From the NCBI GenBank assembly GCA_028033615.1, contig JAOFDG010000017.1, forward strand, positions 1 through 33,517: a stretch of DNA of 33,517 nt. The letters run 5' to 3'. Of the stretch, positions 15,326 to 22,927 are shown piece by piece (position 1 is the first letter of the stretch; every line of letters begins with the position of its first letter). The notes beneath the pieces were generated by a model, which saw only the letters and a list, made by a program, of their open reading frames with translations, was not told the DNA's origin and made no database searches. The stretch is from Verrucomicrobiales bacterium (GTDB lineage Bacteria > Verrucomicrobiota > Verrucomicrobiia > Verrucomicrobiales > DEV007). Both the position numbers and the translations under genes were made by a program.

Positions 15326-15556
15326 TTAATTACAACCGCAACCACCGCCGCCAATTAGGCCTCCACCGAAGCTAGCTTCTCTCGAAAAATATCCATGTTC
15401 CGTCATTGAGATAATTAAAGAGTTTAGTTCTCCAGACATGCTAGTTCTAGATAAGTTTCCGCGATCGTAAGGCTGAACTTTAACTAAGCTCTGTGAACAA
15501 TTACTGAATAACAGGATCGTTGATAGAGATATAATTATAAGTCTTAATTTTTCCAT
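15326..15556 (-). CDS. DUF4266-type small lipoprotein with Gly/Cys-rich C-terminus
   Basis: A 76-residue exported protein. A hydrophobic N-terminus (LRLIIISLSTILLFSN) leads to Cys20, a probable lipidation site, although the -3 to -1 residues FSN are a poor lipobox. The mature chain has VQPYDRGNLSRTSM, an EHGYFSREASFGGG segment, and ends GGGGCGCN with Cys73 and Cys75. The 'SREA..GG...GGGGCGCN' ending is what I associate with DUF4266. A metal- or redox-related role for the two cysteines is possible but unproven. It is the first gene of the block, 8 bases ahead of the Ig-domain gene, with the promoter presumably in the 238-base spacer upstream. Confidence 0.8.
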   Translation of the reverse strand: MEKLRLIIISLSTILLFSNCSQSLVKVQPYDRGNLSRTSMSGELNSLIISMTEHGYFSREASFGGGLIGGGGCGCN

Positions 15557-15740
15557 ATTATTGATATGAAATGAGCCCTAATCTGTAGGCGTTTTTGTTT
15601 TATGAATTTGTGTCTTAAGGAGCTGGTTGTAGGGAGTATATATCTATGAGTTGATTTTTCTATCTTTTAGTACGCAAGTTTCTGACTCTCAGTTCTTAAG
15701 GGATCAAATTTATTATTTTTTTCTGACTTTTCTTGTTTTG

Positions 15741-15774
15741 AATGCAATCAGTCTGATACGTGATTATTTGCATT
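15741..15774. promoter_or_regulatory. Inverted repeat upstream of the TIGR03790-like gene
   Basis: AATGCAA (15741-15747) and TTGCATT (15768-15774) are perfect inverted arms 20 bases apart, with inner TCA/TGA bases that could extend the dyad imperfectly. The element ends 20 bases before the ATG at 15795 in the only spacer of this size in the area. It could be an operator or an mRNA hairpin. No known motif is recognised. Confidence 0.4.
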
Positions 15775-15794
15775 ATTGAGTTAGAGTGTGAAAG

Positions 15795-17330
15795 ATGTGC
15801 GGATTGTTATCTCAAATGAGAAGAACTTTAATATTTCTGTTTTTATTTTTAATTTCAGGGACTTTAAACTTCGCGGAAGGTTCTGAGCTTAATGATCAGT
15901 ACGGCGATTCTACTTTAGTTCTCTATAATCAGAATGTCGCTGATTCCAGGAAATTGGCAGCCTACTACTCAAAGGTAAGAAATATACCATTTGCTAATCT
16001 TGTTGGTTTTAAATGTCCTACGACTGAAATTATAAGTCGTTCAGACTATGACACACTAATAATGAATCCTCTTAGGGAGCTTTTTGAGGTCAATGATTGG
16101 TGGGAGATAGTTGAAGATTCTGAATCGTCAAATACCAAAAATACTAAGATCAAGTTTGTAGCCATCATGTATGGCATGCCTTTGAAGATCAAATCTGATC
16201 CAGAAAGAAAAAAAATAGGTGCTTCTCCAACGATTACGAGTCACGGCAATAATGATGCCGCAAGTTTGGATTCTGAGATAGCCTGTTTAAGCAGGAATTC
16301 ACTAAAGATTAGTGGAGCTGTTACCAATTCCTATTTCAGGTCAACTGATGCAGGTGGCAATCCGAACTGCTTACTTGTTTCAAGAATAGATGGACCCGAT
16401 TACAATAATGCTAAACGGCTCATTGATGATGCTATTGCCGTAGAAAATTCAGGGCTCTGGGGAAATGCTCTTATTGACATTGCCAATTTGGCTGAAGCAA
16501 AGGGCGCCGCTTATAGGACCGGAGATAAATGGCTTGAGAATTGCGGAGAGTTTTATAAGAGGGCTGGCATACCAGTGATATACGATCGATTTTCGAGCCT
16601 GATACCAGGCGCATATCCGCTAGGGGAGGACATAATATTATATTTTGGTTGGTATTCACAAAATGCCCAGGGACCGTTCGCTGACTCTAAATTTAAATTT
16701 AAGAAAGGTGCTATTGCTGCACATATTCATTCTTATTCCGCTAGCACCATTCGTACGACGCTCAAGCATTGGTCTGGCCCTCTTGTTGCGAGAGGTGCCT
16801 GTGCAGTTCTAGGCAATGTTTATGAGCCCTTCTTGCAAATGACGACGCACCTCGATATTTTTAATTCCAGACTTTTGGCAGGGTTCACTTTTGCTGAATC
16901 AGCTTGGATCGCGACACCGGTCCTTTCTTGGATGCAGGTTATGATAGGGGATCCGCTTTATCAGCCATTTAAATCTAATATAAAAATCACTGAGGGCACA
17001 GATGATGGATACAAGGAATTTAAAGTAGCGGTTTTAAAGAATCAATTGGATCTGTTGTCGGATAGTATTAAAGACCCTTCTTTAATGGAGTCTATTGGTC
17101 TTCATTTAATGATAGATAAGGATTATCAAGGTGCAGAAAAATCCCTCAATGGGGCCTTTAAAAATTATGATAGTCCTGAGGACAAGTTACGAATCAAAAT
17201 TCACTTAGCCAATTCAAAGAGGAATCAGGGTAAAAGAAAAGAAGCCATTAAAATTCTACGCGAATTTCGAAGTGCCTTGAAAGAAGAACCCGCAGCTGAA
17301 GCTATCAATAATTTAATAAAACAGTTTTGA
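15795..17330 (+). CDS. TIGR03790-like exported protein with TPR-like tail
   Basis: A 511-residue exported protein of a family with no known function that I recall from Verrucomicrobia, Acidobacteria and some deltaproteobacteria. The start is 15795 (MCGLLSQ) or 15816 (MRRTLIFLFLFLISG). The second gives a textbook signal peptide, while the first has a slightly better upstream context. The body has DSTLVLYNQNVADSRKLAAYYSKVRNIP (in parts), VAIMYGMPLKIKSD, SYSASTIRT and APVLSWMQVMIGDPLYQP-like blocks (here ATPVLSWMQVMIGDPLYQPF, about 377-396). About residues 415-505 form paired helices resembling TPR units (KDYQGAEKSLNGAFKNYDSP, KRKEAIKILREF). It diverges from the DUF4266 block. Confidence 0.82.
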   Translation: MCGLLSQMRRTLIFLFLFLISGTLNFAEGSELNDQYGDSTLVLYNQNVADSRKLAAYYSKVRNIPFANLVGFKCPTTEIISRSDYDTLIMNPLRELFEVNDWWEIVEDSESSNTKNTKIKFVAIMYGMPLKIKSDPERKKIGASPTITSHGNNDAASLDSEIACLSRNSLKISGAVTNSYFRSTDAGGNPNCLLVSRIDGPDYNNAKRLIDDAIAVENSGLWGNALIDIANLAEAKGAAYRTGDKWLENCGEFYKRAGIPVIYDRFSSLIPGAYPLGEDIILYFGWYSQNAQGPFADSKFKFKKGAIAAHIHSYSASTIRTTLKHWSGPLVARGACAVLGNVYEPFLQMTTHLDIFNSRLLAGFTFAESAWIATPVLSWMQVMIGDPLYQPFKSNIKITEGTDDGYKEFKVAVLKNQLDLLSDSIKDPSLMESIGLHLMIDKDYQGAEKSLNGAFKNYDSPEDKLRIKIHLANSKRNQGKRKEAIKILREFRSALKEEPAAEAINNLIKQF

Positions 17331-17331
17331 T

Positions 17332-17355
17332 GTTCATGATAAATTAACCATGAAC
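17332..17355. terminator. Possible bidirectional hairpin between convergent genes
   Basis: GTTCATG (17332-17338) and CATGAAC (17349-17355) form a perfect 7-bp stem with a 10-base AT-rich loop immediately after the TIGR03790-like stop and before the HU stop. No strong U-tract follows on either strand, so termination is only suggested by position. Confidence 0.4.
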
Positions 17356-17365
17356 TTTCAGCCTG

Positions 17366-17722
17366 TTAAACCTGACTTGGTGCGGCCTCAGTGATTGGAG
17401 GTGCGCTGTCAACTGGGTTCTGAATCTGTGGAAGGACGTTGGCCACTCGTTCCTTCATTTCTTTTCCAGGTTTAAATTTCACGATGGCCCTTGGTGGAAT
17501 GACAACATCAGTGCCTGGCTTATTTGGATTTCTTCCAATCTTTTGTTTGGTCTCTTTTACCTGAAAAGAACCGAAGTTTCTTAAAACCACTTCATCCCCA
17601 GCAGCAAGCGTCTGAGTGATAGTATCTAAAGTTTTTTGTATGACATCAAACACTTGTTGTTGAGTCATCCCTGTTTCGTTACTTATTTTTACCACTAGGT
17701 CACGCTTTGTAGCCGTTTTCAT
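17366..17722 (-). CDS. HU-family nucleoid DNA-binding protein
   Basis: A 118-residue histone-like protein that bends and compacts DNA as a dimer. It starts MKTATKRDLVVKISNETGMTQ and shows the HU/IHF signature GDEVVLRNFGSFQVKET near residues 42-58. The DNA-gripping arm has GRNPNKPGTDVVIPPRAIVKFKPGKEMKE (in parts), with the conserved Pro at the arm tip region. A C-terminal extension of about 20 residues (PQIQNPVDSAPPITEAAPSQV) is longer than in E. coli HU (90 residues) and probably disordered. The ATG has no Shine-Dalgarno sequence. HU versus IHF cannot be decided here. Confidence 0.94.
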   Translation of the reverse strand: MKTATKRDLVVKISNETGMTQQQVFDVIQKTLDTITQTLAAGDEVVLRNFGSFQVKETKQKIGRNPNKPGTDVVIPPRAIVKFKPGKEMKERVANVLPQIQNPVDSAPPITEAAPSQV

Positions 17723-17744
17723 TAAATTTTTTTATTATTTAAAC

Positions 17745-17758
17745 CTGATACTGATCAG
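17745..17758. promoter_or_regulatory. CTGAT-N4-ATCAG palindrome in the HU leader
   Basis: CTGAT-ACTG-ATCAG is a perfect 5-4-5 dyad about 22 bases upstream of the HU ATG. The rest of the 227-base spacer to rnhC shows no clear gene, terminator or promoter. It may be an operator, an mRNA hairpin, or chance in AT-rich DNA. Confidence 0.3.
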
Positions 17759-17949
17759 AAAGTTATTATTAATTATGTAATTTTTTTGTGTAATCAGAGT
17801 AAGAGTGGGGCATCAATAGATAGCGATCTGAACTCATTTGGCAAAAGAAAAATGACTCTATTTTTTACTTGATAATCATATCGTCATCTAAAGCTAATTT
17901 TCAGCATTCAAAAAGTAATGTTAGGTTTTAAAATTAATGTTACAGTAAT

Positions 17950-18861
17950 CTAAAGCCAGTTCTGTGCCGTTTTAAAATGAAGTTTTGCGATTTTGGACAA
18001 TATGCCTACTCCGTGAGCTTTCACTAAAAAATCTCCGGCTTCTTTTACTTTCATGGATGCCCCTTTTGGTATTTCAATATTGTATTCTTTAGATGCTGCA
18101 TCCATCCATTCGACGAAATGATTACGTGCTAATATAGAGGCAGTTGCTACTGCTACGTCTTCTTCAGCCTTGGTTCTTTGCTCGAGGATAATGTTTTTGC
18201 CCATTGGGCCAAGCGAAGACTCTAAAACTGATGATTTGGCAAATTGATCACTAAGGGCTCTTTGGCAATCAGGTCTTTTTGCACATAAGTTTTCAATGCA
18301 CTTTGCATGGCCCCAAGCTAATAATTTATTGAGATTTCCGATACTTTTATAAAGTTCATTGTATTTACTGGGATTTATCAGGATAACATCATATTCGATA
18401 CCTGGTGCCTCTTTAATGATTTTAGAGAGCTTTTGTATCTTTAGATCTGAAATTTTCTTAGAATCAGTGACTCCTGCATCAATGAGTAATCTTGTAAGAG
18501 TTTTATCAGTGTATGCTCCAGCAATTACCAGTGGCCCAAAAAAATCTCCTTTACCGCTTTCATCTATGCCAAAGTGAGGTTCAAACATCTTGGGGTAGAG
18601 TTCTTCTTCATAACCTAGCTTTGCAAAACCTAGTACTTTGGGTTCTAGCGTAAATTGAATAAAGTCTTTCGTTCCTTTTCCCTGAACAAGCACTTTAGGG
18701 CCTTTTTCATAAACGGTTACATTTAGCTTATCTTTTTTTGCTGAAAAAATAGCATAATCCCTACTCTTAAATTCATAATTTTCCTGTTCTAAGATGCCTC
18801 GCAATTCGTTAACCTGATTGTGATTAAGTGGGTGCGTGTATGAATTTATATCTTTTGGCAC
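17950..18861 (-). CDS. rnhC: Ribonuclease HIII
   Basis: RNase HIII cuts RNA in RNA-DNA hybrids. An N-terminal TBP-like substrate-binding domain (about residues 5-80: YAIFSAKKDKLNVTVYEKG, KVLVQGKGT) distinguishes it from RNase HII. The catalytic signature GIDESGKGDFFGPLVIAG starts near residue 98 with the first Asp/Glu pair. VTDSKKISD and AEEDVAVATASILARN supply the remaining family blocks. No ATG fits the N-terminus: the candidates are GTG at 18861 (chosen) and TTG at 18879, and neither has a Shine-Dalgarno sequence. The start lies 25 bases from that of divergent mutY, so promoters must overlap gene ends. The HU gene lies 227 bases downstream. Confidence 0.93.
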   Translation of the reverse strand: MPKDINSYTHPLNHNQVNELRGILEQENYEFKSRDYAIFSAKKDKLNVTVYEKGPKVLVQGKGTKDFIQFTLEPKVLGFAKLGYEEELYPKMFEPHFGIDESGKGDFFGPLVIAGAYTDKTLTRLLIDAGVTDSKKISDLKIQKLSKIIKEAPGIEYDVILINPSKYNELYKSIGNLNKLLAWGHAKCIENLCAKRPDCQRALSDQFAKSSVLESSLGPMGKNIILEQRTKAEEDVAVATASILARNHFVEWMDAASKEYNIEIPKGASMKVKEAGDFLVKAHGVGILSKIAKLHFKTAQNWL

Positions 18862-18886
18862 GTATCGATTTAACCACAAGAACTGT

Positions 18887-19933
18887 ATGTCACAAGAGTT
18901 GAAATCACCTAAATCAAATGACCACCCTCTATTGGATAGGTCAAAGCCGTTCAGGCAGTCCTTATTGAAATGGTTTCATGTAAACTCTAAAGACTATCCT
19001 TGGCGTTCAACTACGAACCCCTACGAGATCCTTGTCTCTGAAATGATGTTGCAGCAGACTCAGGTTGTAACGGTTCTTGGGCGAGGCTATTATCGCCGAT
19101 GGCTTGAATCTTTTCCTGATTTTAAAAGCCTTGCTGCTGCAGATGAGAGCGAAGTGCTTAGGGTATGGGAGGGGTTAGGCTATTATTCAAGAGCAAGAAA
19201 TCTTCATAAATTGGCACAAGTTGTAGTGCATGAATTAGAAAATCAATTTCCATCTGAAGTGGTTGAAATTGAGTCTTTACCAGGTATTGGGAAATATACT
19301 GCGGGTGCCATTGCGAGTTTTGCTTTCAATTCACCTGTGCCCGCGGTGGATGCTAACATCGCTAGAGTCATTGTAAGGCTTTTTGATTTCCAGGAAAGAA
19401 TAGACACATCTTTTGGGCAAAAACAAATTTGGGCTTGGGCAAATGATTTGGTCCCTAGTTCAGGAGCGCGGACTTGGAACTCTGCTTTGATGGAACTTGG
19501 GCAGACTCTTTGTAAATCTAGGGTCGTCTATTGTGAGGAGTGCCCATTATCCTCATGTTGTCAAAGTAGTCAGCCTTTAGATTTACCAATTAAAAAATCA
19601 AAGCCACAGATAACCTCAATTGATGAACATGTAATATTGGCCGTTAGTAAATCAAAAGTATTACTAGAACAGGAACAGGGAAGGCGTCGGCATGGTATGT
19701 GGAAATTACCTTCTAGGAATGAAAATGAGCTGGAGGGATCTAAATTACTTTCGAAACAAAAGTATGGGATAACGCGGTACAAAGTGACCATGCATATTTA
19801 CAAATCTTGTAATGCTTGTTCCCGAGAAAATGAGAAGTGGTTTAAGATAAATTCACTCGAATCGTTGCCCATGCCTTCACCTTATCGTCGAGCTCTTGCA
19901 TTAATTAACGAAGCCGAGCTAAAAGAGAACTAG
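18887..19933 (+). CDS. mutY: A/G-specific adenine DNA glycosylase
   Basis: MutY removes adenine mispaired with 8-oxoguanine. The 348-residue protein has the catalytic block SEMMLQQTQV (51-60, Glu52), helix-hairpin-helix LPGIGKYTAGA (131-141) and the catalytic Asp155 in VPAVDANIARV. The 4Fe-4S cluster ligands are C209-x6-C216-x2-C219-x5-C225. The C-terminal NUDIX-like domain for 8-oxoG recognition is present but short (EQGRRRHGMWKLPSRNE, then KVTMHIYKSC). The start at 18887 (MSQELKS) is preferred over a GTG at 18836, which would overlap divergent rnhC. The last four bases overlap the bioD stop on the opposite strand. Confidence 0.95.
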   Translation: MSQELKSPKSNDHPLLDRSKPFRQSLLKWFHVNSKDYPWRSTTNPYEILVSEMMLQQTQVVTVLGRGYYRRWLESFPDFKSLAAADESEVLRVWEGLGYYSRARNLHKLAQVVVHELENQFPSEVVEIESLPGIGKYTAGAIASFAFNSPVPAVDANIARVIVRLFDFQERIDTSFGQKQIWAWANDLVPSSGARTWNSALMELGQTLCKSRVVYCEECPLSSCCQSSQPLDLPIKKSKPQITSIDEHVILAVSKSKVLLEQEQGRRRHGMWKLPSRNENELEGSKLLSKQKYGITRYKVTMHIYKSCNACSRENEKWFKINSLESLPMPSPYRRALALINEAELKEN

Positions 19934-20565
19934 AATGGGTATTCTATCTCAGTTTCTCCATGCAGAATATCGATAATCATAGGGGGATTAATTACTTCCT
20001 CTAAGATGGTTTTGTTGGAAATGCTCGCTGTGTCCCTCTCAGGTTCGACGTGATTTAGTACGATGCCTGCCAACCTGAGACCTTTATCTCGAATAGCATT
20101 GTAGGTTAAAATGGTTTTGTTCAGGGCGCCCAGTTTATTGTCCACAACGATTAATACATCTGAACAGAGTTCTGCAGCTAAATCTCCAATACAATATTTG
20201 GCTGTTATTGGTACGGCCCAGCCCCCTGCGCCCTCCACAATGACATTATCATAAGAATTTTTAAGTTCTCGGTGATGCCGCTTGATAAGGTCTAAGTCTA
20301 CTTCTCTTCCCTCAATTAATGATGCGGCTAAGGGTGCTGCCGGAGTTTTTAAATGTACAGGATTGATAAGATCTATAGAGCTCGGTTCAGGGTACGAAGA
20401 TTTGAATATCAGTTCTGCGTCGTTGCGATCTCCGCATGAAATGGGTTTAAATCCTACTGCGCTCTGATTTTTTTTAATGATTGATGAGAGCAATAGATCA
20501 GTAATAAAAGTTTTCCCGACTCCTGTATCTGTTCCTGTAATGAATAGATTTAATGATTCTTTCAA
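19930..20565 (-). CDS. bioD: Dethiobiotin synthetase
   Basis: BioD closes the ureido ring of biotin from DAPA, CO2 and ATP. The 211-residue protein has the family P-loop ITGTDTGVGKTFIT near residues 9-22, the substrate region KPISCGDRNDAELI, the second motif VEGAGGWAVPIT and VVDNKLGALNKTILTYNAI. The start must be TTG at 20565: an in-frame TAA lies 9 bases upstream and no other start codon precedes the P-loop. It is the last gene of the folP-cdaA-glmM-bioD run, 14 bases after glmM. No other bio genes are in this window. The stop codon overlaps that of convergent mutY by 4 bases (CTAG). Confidence 0.95.
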   Translation of the reverse strand: MKESLNLFITGTDTGVGKTFITDLLLSSIIKKNQSAVGFKPISCGDRNDAELIFKSSYPEPSSIDLINPVHLKTPAAPLAASLIEGREVDLDLIKRHHRELKNSYDNVIVEGAGGWAVPITAKYCIGDLAAELCSDVLIVVDNKLGALNKTILTYNAIRDKGLRLAGIVLNHVEPERDTASISNKTILEEVINPPMIIDILHGETEIEYPF

Positions 20566-20579
20566 AGTTTTTTATAAGT

Positions 20580-21944
20580 CTAAGATCCAATTTGCTGACG
20601 GATAGCATCAGCGATCTTTGTTGCCTGAGAGTCTACAAATTCTTGATCTTTTCCTTCTATCAGGATTCTAATCTTAGGCTCTGTGCCAGAGTATCGAATT
20701 AAAACTTGGCCCTCATCACCGAGTGCATCTTTAGTGTCCTCAATTATAGGCTTAGCATCAAGTTCATCTATAGGAACTTTTTTAATAACATCCAGATTGA
20801 TAAGCTTTTGAGGAAACTTATTTAGGCATTTCCTTAGTTTGGAAAGGGGCTTGCCTGTATCAATGACTGCGCTTAAAGCCGCGAGCGCTGCGATTATTCC
20901 ATCTCCGGTTGAGTTATGATCCTTGCATATAATATGACCACTTGGTTCACCTCCGAAGTTTGACCCATATTCCTTCATCATTTCCATTACATTTCGGTCA
21001 CCAATGTCCGCGCGCACAACTTTCCCTCCTCGCTCTGAGATGCATTGATCGAGACCAAAATTACTCATCTTCGTACCGACTAAGGTTTTAGATTGAAGCT
21101 GACCTTTACTTATTAAGTGGCAGCCAATGATAGCCATGAGCTCATCTCCATCCACGGGCTCACCCTTTTCATCACACATTAAAATTCTATCTGCATCTCC
21201 GTCATGAGATATTCCTATGAAAGATCCATCTTTTTTTACTAGTTCTGCAATAATTTCAGGGTGAGTGCATCCACAGTTTTCGTTGATATTATCGCCGTCA
21301 GGCGAGTTATGATGGCTGATGACTTCCGCACCAAGTTTTTTAAGGATGCTTGTACTGGTGACGTATGAGGCTCCGTTTGCCGCGTCTAGGCTAATTTTCA
21401 TTCCATCTAATGGTGAATTTTGGGAATGATTATTAATGAAGTCTTCGGTGATTTTTTCTACGTAAGCGTCTGTGCTGCTACTAAGTTTTTTGACAGTACC
21501 TATCGCGTTTGATGTAGGTCTCTCGATATATTGTTCATCTGAGAGCATCCGTTCTTCTAATTTTTTTTCCTGAATCTTTGATAATTTATATCCATCTTCA
21601 AAAAAGAATTTTATTCCATTATCTGGTGCGGGGTTATGTGAAGCCGAAACGACTATTCCGAGGCTCATTTTCATTTCCTTGACCAGCATGGCTATAGCAG
21701 GAGTCGGCAATACGCCCGCCAAATAAACATCAATACCTGCAGAATTAAAACCAGAGGCGAGTGCGTTTTCGATCATGTCTCCGCTTCGTCTCGTGTCTTT
21801 ACCTATTATCACAGCTGGCTTGTTGTCGCCCCCTTGATTGATAAGCTCCATGGTGGCAATTTGAGCAAGTCGCATTGCAGATTCTGGACTTAAATGCCCT
21901 AAGTTGGCGGTGCCTCTGACTCCATCAGTACCAAAGAATTTCAT
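20580..21944 (-). CDS. glmM: Phosphoglucosamine mutase
   Basis: GlmM interconverts glucosamine-6- and -1-phosphate for UDP-GlcNAc, hence peptidoglycan and LPS. The 454-residue protein starts MKFFGTDGVRGTAN and has the phosphoserine loop VVSASHNPAPDNGIKFF (Ser102). The metal loop SHDGDADRILMCD follows, then the sugar-specificity loop FGGEPSGHIICKD and the phosphate-binding RYSGTEPKIRILIEG. It lies 98 bases after cdaA on the same strand. GlmM is known in Firmicutes to bind and restrain CdaA, so the linkage is functionally meaningful. Confidence 0.97.
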   Translation of the reverse strand: MKFFGTDGVRGTANLGHLSPESAMRLAQIATMELINQGGDNKPAVIIGKDTRRSGDMIENALASGFNSAGIDVYLAGVLPTPAIAMLVKEMKMSLGIVVSASHNPAPDNGIKFFFEDGYKLSKIQEKKLEERMLSDEQYIERPTSNAIGTVKKLSSSTDAYVEKITEDFINNHSQNSPLDGMKISLDAANGASYVTSTSILKKLGAEVISHHNSPDGDNINENCGCTHPEIIAELVKKDGSFIGISHDGDADRILMCDEKGEPVDGDELMAIIGCHLISKGQLQSKTLVGTKMSNFGLDQCISERGGKVVRADIGDRNVMEMMKEYGSNFGGEPSGHIICKDHNSTGDGIIAALAALSAVIDTGKPLSKLRKCLNKFPQKLINLDVIKKVPIDELDAKPIIEDTKDALGDEGQVLIRYSGTEPKIRILIEGKDQEFVDSQATKIADAIRQQIGS

Positions 21945-22042
21945 AGTTATTTGAATTTTAATTAAGATTGCATCAATGGCTTAGAATGAAACGAATATCC
22001 ATTCTTATTTGTCGATCTTTTAGAAATCTTGAAACTAATGGC

Positions 22043-22858
22043 TTAATTATTATCTTCAGTTGGCTCAGATGAATTTGACTGAGTTTCATCACCATCATCA
22101 TTTTCATCCACTAGATCTAAAAGTGATAAGAGTCTTTTGTGAAAACTTTCTAAATCTAAATCATGCTCAAGTTTTCCTGCATGAGAAATAGAAATAGAAC
22201 CGCTCTCCTCAGAGATCATAATAGATATCGAATCAGATTCCTCCGTAATACCTATGCCTGCGCGGTGTCTTAAACCAATGCTCCGGTCGGAGATTTCTCT
22301 TTGGCTTACAGGAAATAGGCATCCTGCCCCTACAACCCTACCGGCCCTAAGAATGATGCCGCCGTCGTGAAGTTCAGTCTTTGGATGAAATATTGTCAAT
22401 ATTAGTTCAGAGGAAAATTGTGCATCTAATTGTATTCCAGTTTCAAGGTATGGCTTAAGTTCTATTTTGCGTTCGATGGCTAACAGGCCGCCATACCGTT
22501 TGGCGCCTAGCTGTCGGACGGTATCGGTCAAACTGTCTATGAACTCTTTATCTTTACCTTCTGAAATAAAGGAAAAAGCTCGGCTTCCTAAGCTTGCTAA
22601 TATTCTACGAAGTTCAGGTTGAAACACTACAATCATCGACATCGTCAAAAAGAAAGTGACGGCCATTAAGAACCAAGGAATTAGTTTCAGATTAAAGTAA
22701 ACTGAAGTGACTGTAATAATAATTAATAAGATACTTAGAATGATAAAGAAATGAGACCATTTTTGAGATTTGTTCTGACGAATTACCAAATAAATGCCCA
22801 AGATAATGATTCCAAGCTCTGCAAGAACTTGCCAATTTGACCAGTTGTTCGTTATCAT
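22043..22858 (-). CDS. cdaA: Membrane diadenylate cyclase, CdaA/DisA-domain type
   Basis: Makes c-di-AMP from two ATP. The 271-residue protein has three predicted membrane helices (about 11-26, 36-53, 58-78), the conserved FQPELRRIL (79-87), then the DAC domain with DGG (165-167) and RHR (197-199), the two hallmark active-site motifs. An unusual acidic Asp/Glu/Ser tail of about 20 residues ends the protein. The start at 22858 (MITNNW) is chosen because GGAG lies 7 bases upstream. A GTG four codons earlier is the alternative. Neighbours are folP upstream and glmM downstream. The regulator cdaR (YbbR) that accompanies cdaA in Firmicutes is absent. Confidence 0.94.
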   Translation of the reverse strand: MITNNWSNWQVLAELGIIILGIYLVIRQNKSQKWSHFFIILSILLIIITVTSVYFNLKLIPWFLMAVTFFLTMSMIVVFQPELRRILASLGSRAFSFISEGKDKEFIDSLTDTVRQLGAKRYGGLLAIERKIELKPYLETGIQLDAQFSSELILTIFHPKTELHDGGIILRAGRVVGAGCLFPVSQREISDRSIGLRHRAGIGITEESDSISIMISEESGSISISHAGKLEHDLDLESFHKRLLSLLDLVDENDDGDETQSNSSEPTEDNN

Positions 22859-22927
22859 TTCACTCTCCACGATTCTCTAATATACAACAGGTCTTCAAAA
22901 AAAGAAGAAATTGAATCACATGTTTAT

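Noticed and set aside
11997-17330. Horizontal-transfer island covering the ApbE block and TIGR03790-like gene
   Set aside because: No integrase, tRNA, flanking repeat or visible base-composition break; codon usage looks like the neighbouring genes.
18836-18886. Upstream GTG start for mutY
   Set aside because: It would overlap the start of divergent rnhC and adds residues not typical of MutY; ATG at 18887 fits the family.
21983-22005. AGAATG/CATTCT hairpin after cdaA as a terminator
   Set aside because: The stem is only 6 bp with an 11-base loop and no U-tract, and the downstream glmM is likely co-transcribed.
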